Notes under the pieces: generated by a model
The model's input: only the letters and a program-made list of their open reading frames with translations
The model's database searches: none
What the model was told of the DNA's origin: nothing
Source of the DNA: Cydia pomonella
Taxonomy: Eukaryota > Arthropoda > Insecta > Lepidoptera > Tortricidae
Direction of reading: 5' to 3'
Length of the DNA stretch: 64,000 bases
Assembly (NCBI RefSeq): GCF_033807575.1
Contig: NC_084707.1
Span: 14,990,550-15,054,549 of the forward strand
In this document: in pieces, positions 35,091-46,880 of the stretch
How positions within the stretch are numbered: the stretch's first letter is position 1
Layout of the letters: each line of letters starts with the position of its first letter
Position numbers and translations under genes: made by a program

Positions 35091-36180
35091 CTGTAAATGT
35101 GATAGAATTGATTGGAATGGACTATATGAGTGAATATACATGATTCTAGTCTAATACCAATTCCTATTTGAAATTGACCGCCTTAAAATCAGATTAAATT
35201 GAATTTGAGTTGGATTAGTTTACAGTAACGGAGCTTAGTACTCATATGTAACTATTTAGGCATAACAAGCATGAGTTAGATAGCACATCGTGTCTCGCAT
35301 AAATAATTTCGATATATATGATGCATTGATAACGATATTAATACCTATCTGTTATACAACACACAACGTCCACTAATTCTGACATGACATCTTCACACGT
35401 AAGATATACGGCGTGTTAATCTACAAAATCTTTGAATGTATTTGATTTCGGCGAATCCTTATCAACATTATCGGCTTATAAGCTGGCATTAGTGCGGAGG
35501 TGTCTTTACATTACGAGTATAAAGTAGCAGTCGATACTGGGGGTTACTCGGAATCTTGTTATCACAATTTAGTGTCTGTCTTTTACATTTTTCATGTCCT
35601 TCGGAAGATAGCCTATTTAAGTACTTAGTAAAGAAGATAATTGGTATCGATATATAAGAAGGTCAAGACGTTTAACAATTTGTAACTAAAACAATATAGG
35701 CAGTATCAGCAGTATGGTATGTTGCCTTGTAGTCCGTCTCATTTCCCTAACACATTTCATAACATAATCCCATCCGGAAGAAAGCATTAAACTTAGCATA
35801 GATGTGGTTTATATAATAAGTAAATAATTCAGACTATATTCGTCCCACTGCAGTGTACATGCCTGCTCTCATGTGCGGTGCGACAGGGCTTGGGCTATAC
35901 TCGTAGTCCCCACACTGGCGCATACGCGTACAAGTACACCTTTAAATATCCTCGCGAATGTATACAGGTTTTCTCGCGATGTTTTATTTCACCGAAAAGT
36001 TAGTGGTAAATATACAAATAAAAGTTTCCGAGAACCTCAGTGGTTGAACGAGCGAGAAGTATGAAAAAAAGTAATAGAAGGGGAAGCAACTTGTCAAGGG
36101 GATGTTTCTCCCCTTCCCTACTTTTTCTTCCATTTTCCAGTTTTTCATGGATTTTAGAAAAACTTCCTATGGTCAAAATA
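35091..36180. other. Intergenic, nothing coding
   Basis: AT-rich. At 35965-36055 a SINE-B body fragment is visible (CTCGCGATGTTTTATTTCAC, AAAAGTTAGTGGTAAATAT). No exon or promoter evidence otherwise. Confidence 0.5.
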
Positions 36181-36668
36181 TTCACATCAAAATTTTCTAA
36201 AGTAAAAACATGCTGCTAGGACTGTCTGTCCGAGGCTTTGCTCCGTGGTCGTTAGTGCTAGAAAGCTGAAATTCGGCATGGATATATAAATCAATAAAGC
36301 CCACAAAGTCGTAAAATATTTTTTTTTTTTTTTGAGGGTACCTCCCCTACACGTAAAGTGGGGGTGATTTTTTTTTGCGTCTACCCTACAGTGTGGGGTA
36401 TCGTTGGAAAGGTCTTTCAAAACTAAGAGGGGTCTTCAACAAACATTTTTTGATAAAGTGAATATATTCGGAGATAATCGCTCCGAAAGAGAAAAAATGT
36501 GTCCCCCCCCCTCTAACTTTTGAACCATAGGTCCAAAAAATATGAAAAAAATCGTAAAAGTAGAGCTTAAGAAAGACATTAAATGAAAACTATAGCGGAC
36601 ATGATCAGTTTAGCTGTTTTTGAGTTATCGCAAAAAGTTTATCCCATCGACCTACACAACCGCTCAAA

Positions 36669-37682
36669 ATGTCACCACTAAAACGCACGCCGCCGCAAAC
36701 TAAATCGTCGTCAGCTTCGACTTTTGAAATTCCTCATACAGGTAAAAAAACTGCAGAGATGGAATCTGTACAGGCCCCGGGTGCAGTTGATGAATTGAAT
36801 AATCCGGCCACGAACGAGCATGATTCCGCCCGACCGGGTACGGAAGGCACCTCTGACGATACGACATTCCAGCGGCGTTTCAAAAGAAAGTTCTATGAAG
36901 ACAGCAACTCTGGTAATATGGAAACAATAATGGGACAAATGAGGAGCATGTTCGACACCTTCTCACGTGATCAGGCGGCCCGCTTCAAAGACCTGCAGGA
37001 CTCAGTCTCGAAAATTGAGAAACAAAATGACGGGATTTCAAAGACAGTAGACTTTTTGTCACAAAGATATGATGAAATACTTGAAACCGTTAAAGAGCTG
37101 AAAGAAGACAAAATAAAGGATAAAAAACATATCCAAGAGCTGGAGGAAAAAGTCGAGTTACTTGAAAGGAAATTAAAAGGACCTGCTATCGAAATCAGAA
37201 ATCTACCAAAGCAGTTGACGGGAGACAATCAACATGAAACAAAAGAAAAATTATGTGAAATAGTTAAGCACATGGGACAAGCTATTAAAGTGGAAATAAA
37301 GGATGCAGATATAAAAGATATATTTACGATCAAATCCAAAGTGGAAGACAAGAAAACGATGTTTGCTGAATTCACATCGGTTATCAAAAAAGAACAGGTG
37401 GTAGACGCTGTTCTACAATTTAACAAAGGCAAGAAAAATTCAGATAAGTTAAATGGAAGCCACCTGAAGCTCAACGATGCCAAAACTCCAATCTACGTCT
37501 CGGAAGCCCTCACACGAAATGGACAAAAGTTACTGTACGCAGCAAGACAGTTCGTCAAGAACCATGGTTTAGTATACGCATGGTCATACCGCGGTGCAAT
37601 TTACTTACGCAAGGCTGAAAATCAGAAACCCATAAAAATTAATAGTGAGGCCGATCTTAAAAATATCTCTATCCCGAAATGA
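36669..37682 (+). CDS. Retrotransposon ORF1 protein (coiled coil and FP25K-like domain)
   Basis: 337 residues from ATG at 36669. Residues 1-75 are polar and probably disordered. About 95-165 form a Lys/Glu-rich coiled coil (QDSVSKIEKQNDGISKTV, EEKVELLERKLKG), expected to trimerise and bind element RNA. The C-terminal part contains IEIRNLPKQLTGD and later TPIYVSEALTRNGQKLLYAA, followed by VYAWSYRGAIYLRK. This last module resembles the FP25K-like domain found in ORF1 of many insect LINEs. The frame is uninterrupted and stops at 37680-37682 (TGA). Confidence 0.85.
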   Translation: MSPLKRTPPQTKSSSASTFEIPHTGKKTAEMESVQAPGAVDELNNPATNEHDSARPGTEGTSDDTTFQRRFKRKFYEDSNSGNMETIMGQMRSMFDTFSRDQAARFKDLQDSVSKIEKQNDGISKTVDFLSQRYDEILETVKELKEDKIKDKKHIQELEEKVELLERKLKGPAIEIRNLPKQLTGDNQHETKEKLCEIVKHMGQAIKVEIKDADIKDIFTIKSKVEDKKTMFAEFTSVIKKEQVVDAVLQFNKGKKNSDKLNGSHLKLNDAKTPIYVSEALTRNGQKLLYAARQFVKNHGLVYAWSYRGAIYLRKAENQKPIKINSEADLKNISIPK

Positions 37683-37948
37683 CTAGTCTTTAAGTTACTA
37701 ATGTTATTATTTAATTTGCCAATATATAATTGTACTAGTTTTAAGTCACACAAACATTACTCACCTCTATCCCATATGTATGTAATCACACTATCTCTAA
37801 AATGTTACACTTATTTTTATCAATATACACACACATTAATCCATAGCCATTCCACATATACAAATACACAATATAAAGCCATCGTTCCCACCTTTATCAA
37901 CAATTATGCATCTTCTTATAAAAGACACTTTGCCTTTTTTCTACAAAA

Positions 37949-40888
37949 GTGAATGAAATAAATGATATTTTACAAGATTTAGACCATATATCGGTATCAA
38001 AATCGCTTATCTCTGATATTGAGTCCTGTAAAGCGCAAATTCAACCATCGTCACTCAAAATCCTAACCCAAAACATACGTAGCATTAACAAAAATTTCTC
38101 AGATCTCATCGTCCTTCTTACGCGGCTTGACTTCGTATGTGACATAATTGTGCTCACCGAATGTTGGCTCTCGTGTGCGCCGATAATTCCGGTACTAGAG
38201 GGTTATAATTATTTTATAAGCAAGAATTTCAATAACCAAAATGACGGAATTGTTGTTTATGCCAAATCTTATCTCAGGATCGAATTCGAAGAGCCTACCT
38301 TTCAGGATTCCAACTGCCTAGTATTAAAAATAAACTCTAAATATACTTTAATAACAATATACAGATCTCCATCTTACTATGACATACAAAACTTTTTATC
38401 GTCTCTGAATAATGTTCTACTTAATTTGCGTAGTCACCAAAATCTTGCTATTATAGGTGACATCAATATTAATATATTAAACAACGAACTGGACTCACGT
38501 GCTGGCCAGTATCTAAATTTGCTTGCGTCTCACGGACTTTTACCTTGTCATAATTATAGTACACGCGACGAGAGCCAGGCTTGTCTGGACCATGTCATAC
38601 TGCGATCAAAAATAACAGCTCAAACAGTTGTGATACAATCAACGCTCACTGATCATAAATCTGTACTTCTATGCCTCCATGACAAAGAAATAAAATCTTC
38701 CGAAAGTCATACGCGTACAAAACTTCAAAAAAAGTCTTTTGACGACGATTTAAAAAATACTAACTTTAATGAATTTCTCAGTATACAAGATCCAAATTTA
38801 GCACTAAACTTATTTACTAAACAAATACAAAATCTGATATTAAAACATACAATAACATATAATATACCCCGACGCAAATTTATCATCAAACCATGGATCA
38901 CACCAGGGCTTCTTAAGTGCATACGAAACAGAGACAGATTACATACCAAACATAAAAACTCGCCCAATAATGAAATATTAAAACTAACGTACCGTAGATA
39001 TAGAAATTTTTGTTGTAATATTCTAAGAAAGGTCAAACAAGAATATGAGAAAAAAGAAATTAATAAAGCAGGAAAAAGTAGCAAACTCTTATGGAACACC
39101 ATAAAAAGTATTACAGGATCGACCAAAACTGAAAACCCTGTTAATGACCTATTATCCGCCTATGAAACACCTGAGGAAGCAGTTGATAAAACAAACGATT
39201 TCTTTGTAAATGTGGGGAGGTCCCTAGCTGAAAACATACTATCCAAATCAAATTGTATGACAACACCCACAAAATTAAAAAGACTTACAAATTCTATGGT
39301 CATGTTAGACACTGACGAGAAGGAAGTAGACAATCTGATAATGAAGTTAAGAACCAAATGTTCCGTAGGATGGGATCTGATTCCAAACTACATTATCAAA
39401 GAACATAAAAATATTTTTATTCCGATTCTGACTCACATTTTTAATAAATGTCTAGCACGAGGTATATTCCCAGAAACCCTAAAAAAATCTCTTGTCAAGC
39501 CAATTTACAAAAACGGAAAAAAAACATTGCCTAGTAACTATCGCCCAATTTCAATTCTACCATCAATGTCCAAAATTCTAGAACGTATACTCAACGTTAG
39601 ACTAACCAAATTCTTAGAAAAATTCAATATTCTAGCTCCTAACCAATATGGTTTCCGCTCAGGTAAATCGACGGATGATGCGGTGCATGAAGTCACTAGT
39701 TTTATATCTGAAAACCTGGACAAAAGAAAAAAATGCATATCAATATTTATGGATTTGGCCAAAGCCTTTGATTCGGTTCACATACCCAAGCTAATAGATA
39801 AAATGGAAGCGGTAGGTATACGTGGAAAATCCCTGGATATATTCAGGGATTACTTGAGTAATCGAAGACAATGCGTGGCTATGGGGAAATCTATAAGTAA
39901 AGACCTCCCGATTAAGTTTGGCGTACCACAGGGAAGCATATTGGGGCCGACGCTTTTTCTTATTTATATAAACGACTTGTGTCAACTTGCTATCCCTAAA
40001 ACCAAAATTATAACGTACGCGGATGATACGGTACTCCTGGTAGCAGAAAAATCCTGGAAAGAAGCTTTCTTTAGTGCACAGACTGGATTAGATATTGTAA
40101 TTAACTGGCTAAAACAAAATATACTAACGCTAAATGTAGATAAAACCAAATATATTACACATTCTATCAGAGCTTCTGGCCAGCCTCCAAACGAATTACG
40201 TCTGATAGCGCATGAGTGCCCGATTCCTCTTGGTGTTATGTGCTCCTGTAAATCAATTGACAAAACCGATACCATGAGATATCTTGGAGTCACAATTGAT
40301 TTGCAATTAAACTTCAGTGCGCATATAGAAGGACTAACTGGAAGAGTGCGTAAGCTAATATATATATTTAAGAATGTGAGACATGTCGCTGATATTTCCT
40401 TAGTAAAACGTATTTATTTTGCATTGTGTCAATCGCTAATATCGTACTGTATCTCAGCTTGGGGAGGTGCTCCCAAAACAACTCTCATACATCTGGAAAG
40501 AGCACAACGCTTCGTACTTAAAGTTATGCACTCTCTGCCTTTCTTAACTCCTACAGAATACTTATATAAAACTGCAAAAGTCCTATCAGTAAGACAATTA
40601 TTTATTCTAAGCGCAGCCCTCAAATACCACTCAACACTTGACTACAATAGACAACATGTAAGAAATAATTGTCGTAGAGCGTTCTATGTTGGGAAAAGAT
40701 CAAAAAAATTTAACACAGCCTTTAGCAGAAAATTCTTTGATTTTAATGGGCCGTATATTTATAATAAACTTAATAAAACACTAAATATTTACGACAAAAC
40801 TAAAAGGGAATGCAAAAATATTGTTACAGACTGGCTTTTACATCAAAATTACGAAAACACTGAAGATATTATGAACATAATTACTTAA
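37949..40888 (+). CDS. Retrotransposon ORF2: AP endonuclease and reverse transcriptase
   Basis: About 979 residues, uninterrupted. The N-terminal apurinic-like endonuclease carries LTQNIRSINKNF, VLTECWLS (catalytic Glu), AIIGDININIL (Asp) and LTDHKSVLL (Asp-His). The RT has SNYRPISILPSMSKILERIL, NQYGFRSGKSTDDAV, CISIFMDLAKAFDSV, FGVPQGSILGPTLF and the catalytic YADDTVLL at about residue 689. The C-terminus has a typical RT-thumb and tail (YCISAWGGAPKTTLIHLERA). The frame is open from 37922, and the GTG at 37949 is a nominal start: no in-frame ATG precedes the endonuclease domain. It is needed, with ORF1, for target-primed reverse transcription. Confidence 0.9.
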   Translation: MNEINDILQDLDHISVSKSLISDIESCKAQIQPSSLKILTQNIRSINKNFSDLIVLLTRLDFVCDIIVLTECWLSCAPIIPVLEGYNYFISKNFNNQNDGIVVYAKSYLRIEFEEPTFQDSNCLVLKINSKYTLITIYRSPSYYDIQNFLSSLNNVLLNLRSHQNLAIIGDININILNNELDSRAGQYLNLLASHGLLPCHNYSTRDESQACLDHVILRSKITAQTVVIQSTLTDHKSVLLCLHDKEIKSSESHTRTKLQKKSFDDDLKNTNFNEFLSIQDPNLALNLFTKQIQNLILKHTITYNIPRRKFIIKPWITPGLLKCIRNRDRLHTKHKNSPNNEILKLTYRRYRNFCCNILRKVKQEYEKKEINKAGKSSKLLWNTIKSITGSTKTENPVNDLLSAYETPEEAVDKTNDFFVNVGRSLAENILSKSNCMTTPTKLKRLTNSMVMLDTDEKEVDNLIMKLRTKCSVGWDLIPNYIIKEHKNIFIPILTHIFNKCLARGIFPETLKKSLVKPIYKNGKKTLPSNYRPISILPSMSKILERILNVRLTKFLEKFNILAPNQYGFRSGKSTDDAVHEVTSFISENLDKRKKCISIFMDLAKAFDSVHIPKLIDKMEAVGIRGKSLDIFRDYLSNRRQCVAMGKSISKDLPIKFGVPQGSILGPTLFLIYINDLCQLAIPKTKIITYADDTVLLVAEKSWKEAFFSAQTGLDIVINWLKQNILTLNVDKTKYITHSIRASGQPPNELRLIAHECPIPLGVMCSCKSIDKTDTMRYLGVTIDLQLNFSAHIEGLTGRVRKLIYIFKNVRHVADISLVKRIYFALCQSLISYCISAWGGAPKTTLIHLERAQRFVLKVMHSLPFLTPTEYLYKTAKVLSVRQLFILSAALKYHSTLDYNRQHVRNNCRRAFYVGKRSKKFNTAFSRKFFDFNGPYIYNKLNKTLNIYDKTKRECKNIVTDWLLHQNYENTEDIMNIIT

Positions 40889-40930
40889 CTATTTTTGAAC
40901 ATTTCTGCATATTCATTTTCTCTTTTTTGC

Positions 40931-40986
40931 ATACACACACAAACACACACATACACACATACACACACACACACACACATACACAT
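40931..40986. repeat. CA-rich microsatellite in the LINE 3' UTR
   Basis: An imperfect ACAC/ATAC run directly after ORF2. Similar short ATACACACACA patches lie in the ORF1-ORF2 spacer (37820-37875). Confidence 0.85.
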
Positions 40987-41400
40987 GTTTAGATTTATAA
41001 GTTAAATTTCTCAGTATTAATGATACTAAAGTTTTTCAATTTTTATCTAAAATTTATATAAATAAAACATCTCCTGCAACTAAATTTTTGGGGAGGAGCG
41101 CTGTTTACCCTAAAGTACAGGTTATACCTATTTAGGAAGCAGAGTTTCTAATTTAAGGAAATCTATGTAAATTGATGTTTATGAAATAAAATTCATTCAT
41201 AGTAAAAAGACTTACTTTAATTAGGTACTGATTATGAAAATTTGCCTATTTGTTTAACTCGCGTGAAAGGTACCGTTTCATCCCTTGGTTAACAATTTAC
41301 TATACTTTAAGCTCCAGTTTAGCTAATTGTGACGGAAGAGTAACTGCGGAAACCTACACTGAGCGTGGCCCGACATGCTCTTGGCCGGTTTCTTTATTTA

Positions 41401-43015
41401 TATATGTATAAGGTCAGGTGGGGTAACTGGGTCTACGGGAAAAGTGAACCTATATGTTAGAAATGAAAAACTAAACGTTGTAAGGTGATGTTACTTAGTC
41501 GATAAGATAGTACTTATAGGCTGGCAACATTTTTTCTAAAAAATATGAGGGTAAATCACATATGTGAGAAAGGAGGGTATACCAAAAAAATAAGTTAGCT
41601 TCCCGTCCAACACCGAGTTGTCGAAAAGATATTCCTGCTTCTGTAAAACTAATAAATAAAAGTGTTTAGGAGAAGAGTAAAAGAAGAGTAGAGCAAGGTA
41701 AGTGCAAGGTTATTGGGACCGTGCGAAGTGCATGGTGGGGGTAAGTAAAGCGATCCCAGCGCATAAGGTGGTAAAAATTTGAACTAACTGCGGATAGTGT
41801 CTTTAACATTTCGTACAATTATATGGCTCGAAATGAAACTTTGATTTACGAGTACTCCTGAAATATTCATTTAAATTGTATGGTGTAAGGGACCATTGTA
41901 AGCTGTGTGAAATGCTTAATATAACTAATGTATTTATTTTAATAATTCTTAATAATGTATCCATGTAAATAGCTTTGCAAATGCCACATATTACGTGATC
42001 TTTTTCTAGAAGTTACGAATATGTATAGTAAGTTATCCTTAAAAGATAGACATTTATCATCGCGGACTTTTTTATAGACCTATGAATGAGAAAAAACCCC
42101 ACCATACATTGTGTTGTTATAGCTCAAACGGATTAGGCAGCGTTTTCGATGAAAGCTCCTAGCCAGCGTGATTTTTTCCGACAACATCGTTATATTTCAA
42201 ACAATTTACACAAAACCTTAACAAGTTATATACTTAAGCCTTCCTCAAGAATCACTCTATTGATAGATGAAAGTCGTATGAAAATCCGTTCAGTAGTTTT
42301 TAGTTTTGGAGTAGTTTTATAAGATGTAGTGAATTGACGTTTTCTCCTAGACTTGCGCTCTCCCAATACTTAATGTTCCGTTTCTTTGGCGTTATGTTAT
42401 TGAAATACAGTTCATTTGTAGTTTTATTGATAGTGGAAAAATATAACCTAGAGAGTCTAGTAATACATTAATTTAAATATTGCGTAGCTTACTGTCCCAA
42501 TGGGATTTATAATGCGAAAGAAATATTTACTGGCTTCTAGTTAAATTCTGTTCCAAGAAAAATGTTAAACACTACATCGGCGTGATACTTGAAGTAAATA
42601 CTAATGGCTGCCCTATAGTGAAATATGTCAGAAAAACAGTGACAAAAAATATGCACGTCATAATTCGCACCTCGCATAATTTGAAAACGTATAATTCATG
42701 GCGACATAAAATTTAATGAAGAATATTTATATCTATTGTTAAATTGTTTGCCAGCTTTGTTGTAACTTCAACCGTTATTTAATAAAAATATAATACTGCA
42801 AAATGGGACACAAATATGGGAAATACCCACTAGAGAAGTCGCTTCCTTTTCTAAATGTTTCTTACCTACGCAGTACACACGCTACATGCAAGCCAAGTTC
42901 TATGCTTTCTTCCGGTTGGGACTATACCTACTTGAAACTTAAAGTCTGACTCTTGGCGAGCGCAGCGCAGACTCGTTGAGCTACAAGTCAGGGTATGGCG
43001 GGGAAGGTTGCAGAG
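41401..43015. other. Intergenic, mostly unrecognised
   Basis: GGTCAGGTGGGGTAACTGG at 41412 resembles the end of the foldback element at 17541, but no matching second end was found. The rest is AT-rich, with no exon-like frame. Confidence 0.4.
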
Positions 43016-43019
43016 ATCA

Positions 43020-43360
43020 CAGAAATGTGACAATATGTGTTACCTAGGCGAATGGTGATGTGGCTCTCCGAGCCATGAGTCGAGGAAGGTTGTAGAGTCG
43101 GTGTATCACGGCGGGCGACAACAACGGCTTTCTAAACATTGAACTGAATAAGGCTCTCCGAGCCACGAAATGAGGGAGGGGCAGGAAGTAGGTGTAGGCT
43201 CCCGGGATAAGTGACGACGGGTTGCCGAGGTCCGAGTCTTGAGATAATGACCCTACCTGGGTGGATTGTGGCGTGGCTCTACAAACCGGGAGCCGCCGAT
43301 GGAGAGTGGAGAGATGATGTGGGCTCCCATTGTTGGCAAAGACGAGAGACAGACGTGACA
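43020..43360. repeat. Diverged tandem repeat with GGCTCTCCGAGCCA core
   Basis: The palindromic core GGCTCTCCGAGCCA(T/C)GA occurs at 43062 and 43152, and a decayed form at 43274, each followed by G-rich sequence. A further unit with ACCTGGGTGAATAGTGGTGA is at 46165-46260. GC-rich; the chance open frames are not convincing proteins. Confidence 0.55.
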
Positions 43361-43363
43361 CAG

Positions 43364-43550
43364 TACAGTCAGCATCAAAAGTAGCGGATCAAACAAGGTT
43401 TCAAATGTTCTATATGTAGAACAATTAAGACGGTAATATACATACTTTTGAATGTAAATTTTTGAGATTTATCTATATTTGGAAAAGTTATCCGGAAAAT
43501 CAGATACTTTTGGCGCGTTGTTTCATTCGCTACTATTGATGCTGACTGTA
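43364..43550. mobile_element. MITE, about 187 bp, TA target site
   Basis: The ends TACAGTCAGCATCAAAAGTA and the inverted ATAGTAGC/TTGATGCTGACTGTA match over about 30 bp. The right TA is also the left TA of the mariner fragment that follows. Confidence 0.8.
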
Positions 43551-44060
43551 CGAGGGGTGATCCAAAAGTTATGATAATCAGTATGAACAGACAAAAGACA
43601 CATCACATGCTTAAAAACTTATTTTATTTTTCAATCTAGTCTCCTAGTAAGTTTACACTCATAGACCATCGTTTCTCTAGACCTTCCGTTCATTATAAAA
43701 ATAAGTTTTTATTGACCCTTAAAAAATGCCTTCACGGTGATCATTACCTCGTTATCAACCAGCCGTGAAATTAGCCGGATTAAAGACACTGTAGGCTAGA
43801 TCTGCTGAATATGGGGGCTGTTCTGGCAATTTGAACCCTACGCTACGCATGAGGTACGGCAGCCACTGCAACACCAGCCTTGTAGGGAGATCTTATATTC
43901 GGCCGTTAACATTCTAGGCACCCAACGAGCGGAGACATTTTTTATGTTAAATCCATCCGTTAAGATTTTTCGAATACTGCCACACGAGATCCTCGTGAGC
44001 TCTCCAAGATGCCTGATAGGTATCCTTCTATCTGTTAACACGAGATCTTGTTTTTTTGAC
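43551..44060 (-). pseudogene. mariner-like element fragment
   Basis: It begins with a mariner-type end (CGAGGGGTGATCCAAAAGTT). A minus-strand frame (43838-44041) reads ISCGSIRKILTDGFNIKNVS, then ARWVPRMLTAE, the DNA-binding and linker region of mariner transposases. The catalytic part is missing. It is distinct from the copy at 18.4 kb. Confidence 0.75.
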
Positions 44061-44089
44061 GTTCTCTTAAGTAAGGACGATAGGTCGAT

Positions 44090-45830
44090 AGATAGACGGC
44101 ATTTGCGATGTTCGCCTTTAGTTTATGTTCTACCTAGATTAAACTCCTTGCATCAGCCTGCAACTGTAGAATACGGAAAAGTAGAGTCCACCAATGTTTC
44201 CGCTAATTCAATGTACATATCTTTAGTGCCTACAGTTACAACCACGTGCTATACCAAGTTTACCAAGTTTGTTGAACCGCACAACGACTCCGAGCTTTGC
44301 AATAACAAGTACCATGGTAGCTCAGGCTATTAAAGACATAAAAAGGGGTAAGTCACCAGGATATGATGGGTTGAGTATTGAACACTTGCAATATGCAGGT
44401 GGTCATCTAAATAGGGTTCTGGCTATGTTGTTTACTTTTTGTTTACACCATTCTTACTTGCCATGTAATCTTATGAAAACTATTGTGACTCCACTAATAA
44501 AAAACTCAACTGGTGACATTGCTGATAAGAGTGATAAGGCCTACTATAGACCCATTTCACTTGCTACAGTGGTTGCAAAAGTGTTAGATAGAATATTGGA
44601 TAAGCATCTTAGCCAGCATATACAACTTTCTGATGCACATTTTGGATTTCAGGAAGGTCTGTCTGCAATTGTAACACTTAAGCACACCGTTGACTTAAAT
44701 GTACAAGATTAAATTAAATGTATATGCATGCTTCTTAGACTTGACAAAAGCTTTTGATCTAGTATCCTATGACTTACTTTGGGACAAGCTAAGGGAGACA
44801 GGCGTAGCGCCAGGGGTTGTTGATATTTTTTCATATTGGTATAGTAATCAAAGGAATAGGGTTAAATGGGCAAATGCTTATTCAGATGAGTACACACTTA
44901 ACTGTGGTGTTAGACAGGGCGGATTAACATCGCCAAGATTGTTTAACTTATATGTCAATAAGCTGATCGGGGAGTTGAGCAGCATGTGAATGTGAATTTC
45001 AATGTCGGATGCCGTATAGATAATGTAAGCAACATAAGTTATGCTGATGACATGGTGCTGCTCAGACCGTAGTTCTACTTACAAAAGTTGGTAAATGTAT
45101 GTGGGGAATATGCTGAGATACATGGCTTGAAGTATAATGTTAGGAAAAGTGAGTTCATGATTTTTAAAGGTAAAAATAAATTTTCTTATTACATTCCACC
45201 ACTTCTCTTAAGCAATATGCCTATCAAGCAGGTGTCACAGTTCAAATATTTGGGCCATATTGACTGATGATCTCAAAGATGACAAGGACTTGGAACGAGA
45301 ACGTAGGTCTTTGTCTATGCGAGGAAATATGTTGGCTCATAGATTTACGCGTTGTTCTGTGCCTATAAAACTAACTCTTTTTACTGCTTATTGCCAAAGT
45401 TTCTATACAAGTGGTTTATAGGTACACTTTAGTCAGAGAGCGTATAACGCATTGAGAGTGCAATATAATAATGTATTTAGGGCCCTGGCCCCGTTTCGGC
45501 TCCCCCGCTTTTGTAGCGCTTCGGGAATGTTCGTTGACGCAGCGGTTGATGATCTTTATGCAATAATGCGGAAAAAGTCGGCGTCCATTGTACGGCGAAT
45601 GTGGGCGAGCTGACGGGATCCTAAAGATGATAGCAGATAGGCTGGACTCTGCCGTCCTTGCCCGGTTCAATGATCTGCATGTACAACCTAATCGGAGAGG
45701 CGAGCCGGGAGGGAGGGGGCCAAAGAGGCCATTTATTTTATAAGTATAGGCTTAGGTCATAGTTTTAGTTTTTTTGTAACATAATATGGACCCTGTGTAA
45801 CAGGTGTTGTCTGAAATAAATGTTTTTTTT
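44090..45830 (+). pseudogene. Non-LTR retrotransposon remnant, reverse transcriptase with frameshifts
   Basis: Plus-strand pieces in successive frames follow RT order: AIKDIKRGKSPGYDGLSIEH, AYYRPISLATVVAKVLDRIL, CFLDLTKAFDLVSYDLLW, GVRQGGLTSPRLFNLYVNKL, then ISYADDMVLL at about 45035. Frame changes and stops occur around 44710, 44990 and 45072. A C-terminal tail and 3' end (CAGGTGTTGTCTGAAATAAA) follow to about 45830. The 5' part, including any endonuclease, is absent. It differs in sequence and RT motifs from the LINE at 36.6 kb; clade not assigned. Confidence 0.8.
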
Positions 45831-46439
45831 TGTTTAGTGCACATTTTTTCAAACAGAAGTACTTAGTAAAGGCTCTCTCTTAAGTTTTCTCCATTTCCAC
45901 GCATTTTTTTCAACAACTCACGAATAAATGGATTCATCTCACTAAGCGCCACTTGCACCATCCCACTAACCCGAGTTTAACCGGTTAAACCGTTAACCCA
46001 GTGTCAAACTGTGCCATGGTAAGACTAAGAACGAGGAAGCAACGAGTTATTGAGATGTGAGGCGTGCGACAATAAATTAGTGGGGGAATAGTGTTGAAAC
46101 TCTTCGTGGCACGATTTGAGGCAGGCTAGTCAAAGATCAGAGGCATGATGAGACAGTAATTCTACCTGGGTGAATAGTGGTGAGGCTCTCCGAGCCACGA
46201 GTCGGGGGACGGCGGGAAGTCGGGGTAAGCTCCCGCGGCTGGAGACGACGAACTGCTGAGATCCGACGCGCCGCCCGCGCCTATTCCGGCGCCACTCATG
46301 GCTTGACCTGCAATTTGACATTTATATTAAAATTATTTAATCTGCAAACCATGTACTTCGATGCCCAATCGTTAATTCAATATGTAATTTTGAGTTTCTG
46401 GGTGTAATGGACTTGTAAATGCTGATTTTTTTAAATTAA

Positions 46440-46880
46440 TAATAAATAGTTAATAGCGTTCATTAGGATTTGATTTGTAATATTTTATAATTAGTATTTT
46501 CCTCGCGTTAGCGTGGTGAAAAATGTATTGTTGCATATGGTAGAAAATTCTGTTTAAATCTCGTACCTTGACACAATTCGTCGAAATGCTCAATATTACA
46601 CTTTTCGAACCATTCGCTATTCTGGAAACTTTCGCTTGCTTGGGTATCATTATTAGGATAGGTAGATTAGGTTTTGTGGCGGTTCCGTGGGAATCTGCTG
46701 AATCTTACACCAGAATAGGTAAAGCAGCAAAAAACTGTTGTGTCGTTAAAATGATTTTTAGTTCTTAAGGCTATAATTATTCTATGTATGTGTTAAGTCT
46801 GTAAAGTATTATATCTATGGACCTTTGTTACCTGACTATTAATGATTTTTTTGATTAGCACGAGGGGTAAAAAAAATAAT
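46440..46880. repeat. Dispersed repeat shared with 30340-30530
   Basis: GTAATATTTTATAATTAGTA and TTTCGCTTGCTTGGGTATCA, ending AGCACGAGGGGTAAAA, parallel the PHLPP intron copy. No coding function is seen. Confidence 0.5.

Larger units (their letters stand above)
36638..41200 (+). mobile_element. Non-LTR retrotransposon, about 4.56 kb, two long intact frames
   Basis: It has a short leader, ORF1 (36669-37682), a 266-bp spacer, ORF2 (37949-40888 with endonuclease and reverse transcriptase) and a 3' UTR with a CA-rich microsatellite. It ends GAAATAAAATTCATTC. It lies inside an R2 copy. The ATTC-repeat-like end and protein features suggest the CR1 group (CR1/Daphne-like), but I cannot assign the clade. 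Intact frames point to a recent insertion. Confidence 0.88.
36215..41400 (+). repeat. Repeat R2 split by a LINE (36215-36637 and 41201-41400)
   Basis: The left part runs from CTGTCTGTCCGAGGCTTTGC through a C tract (GTGTCCCCCCCCC at 36500) to GAGTTATCGCAAAAAGTTT. The right part resumes at ATAGTAAAAAGACTTA and runs to CATGCTCTTGGCCGG. The uninterrupted inverted copy at 48430-49120 shows these parts are normally contiguous. Confidence 0.85.
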
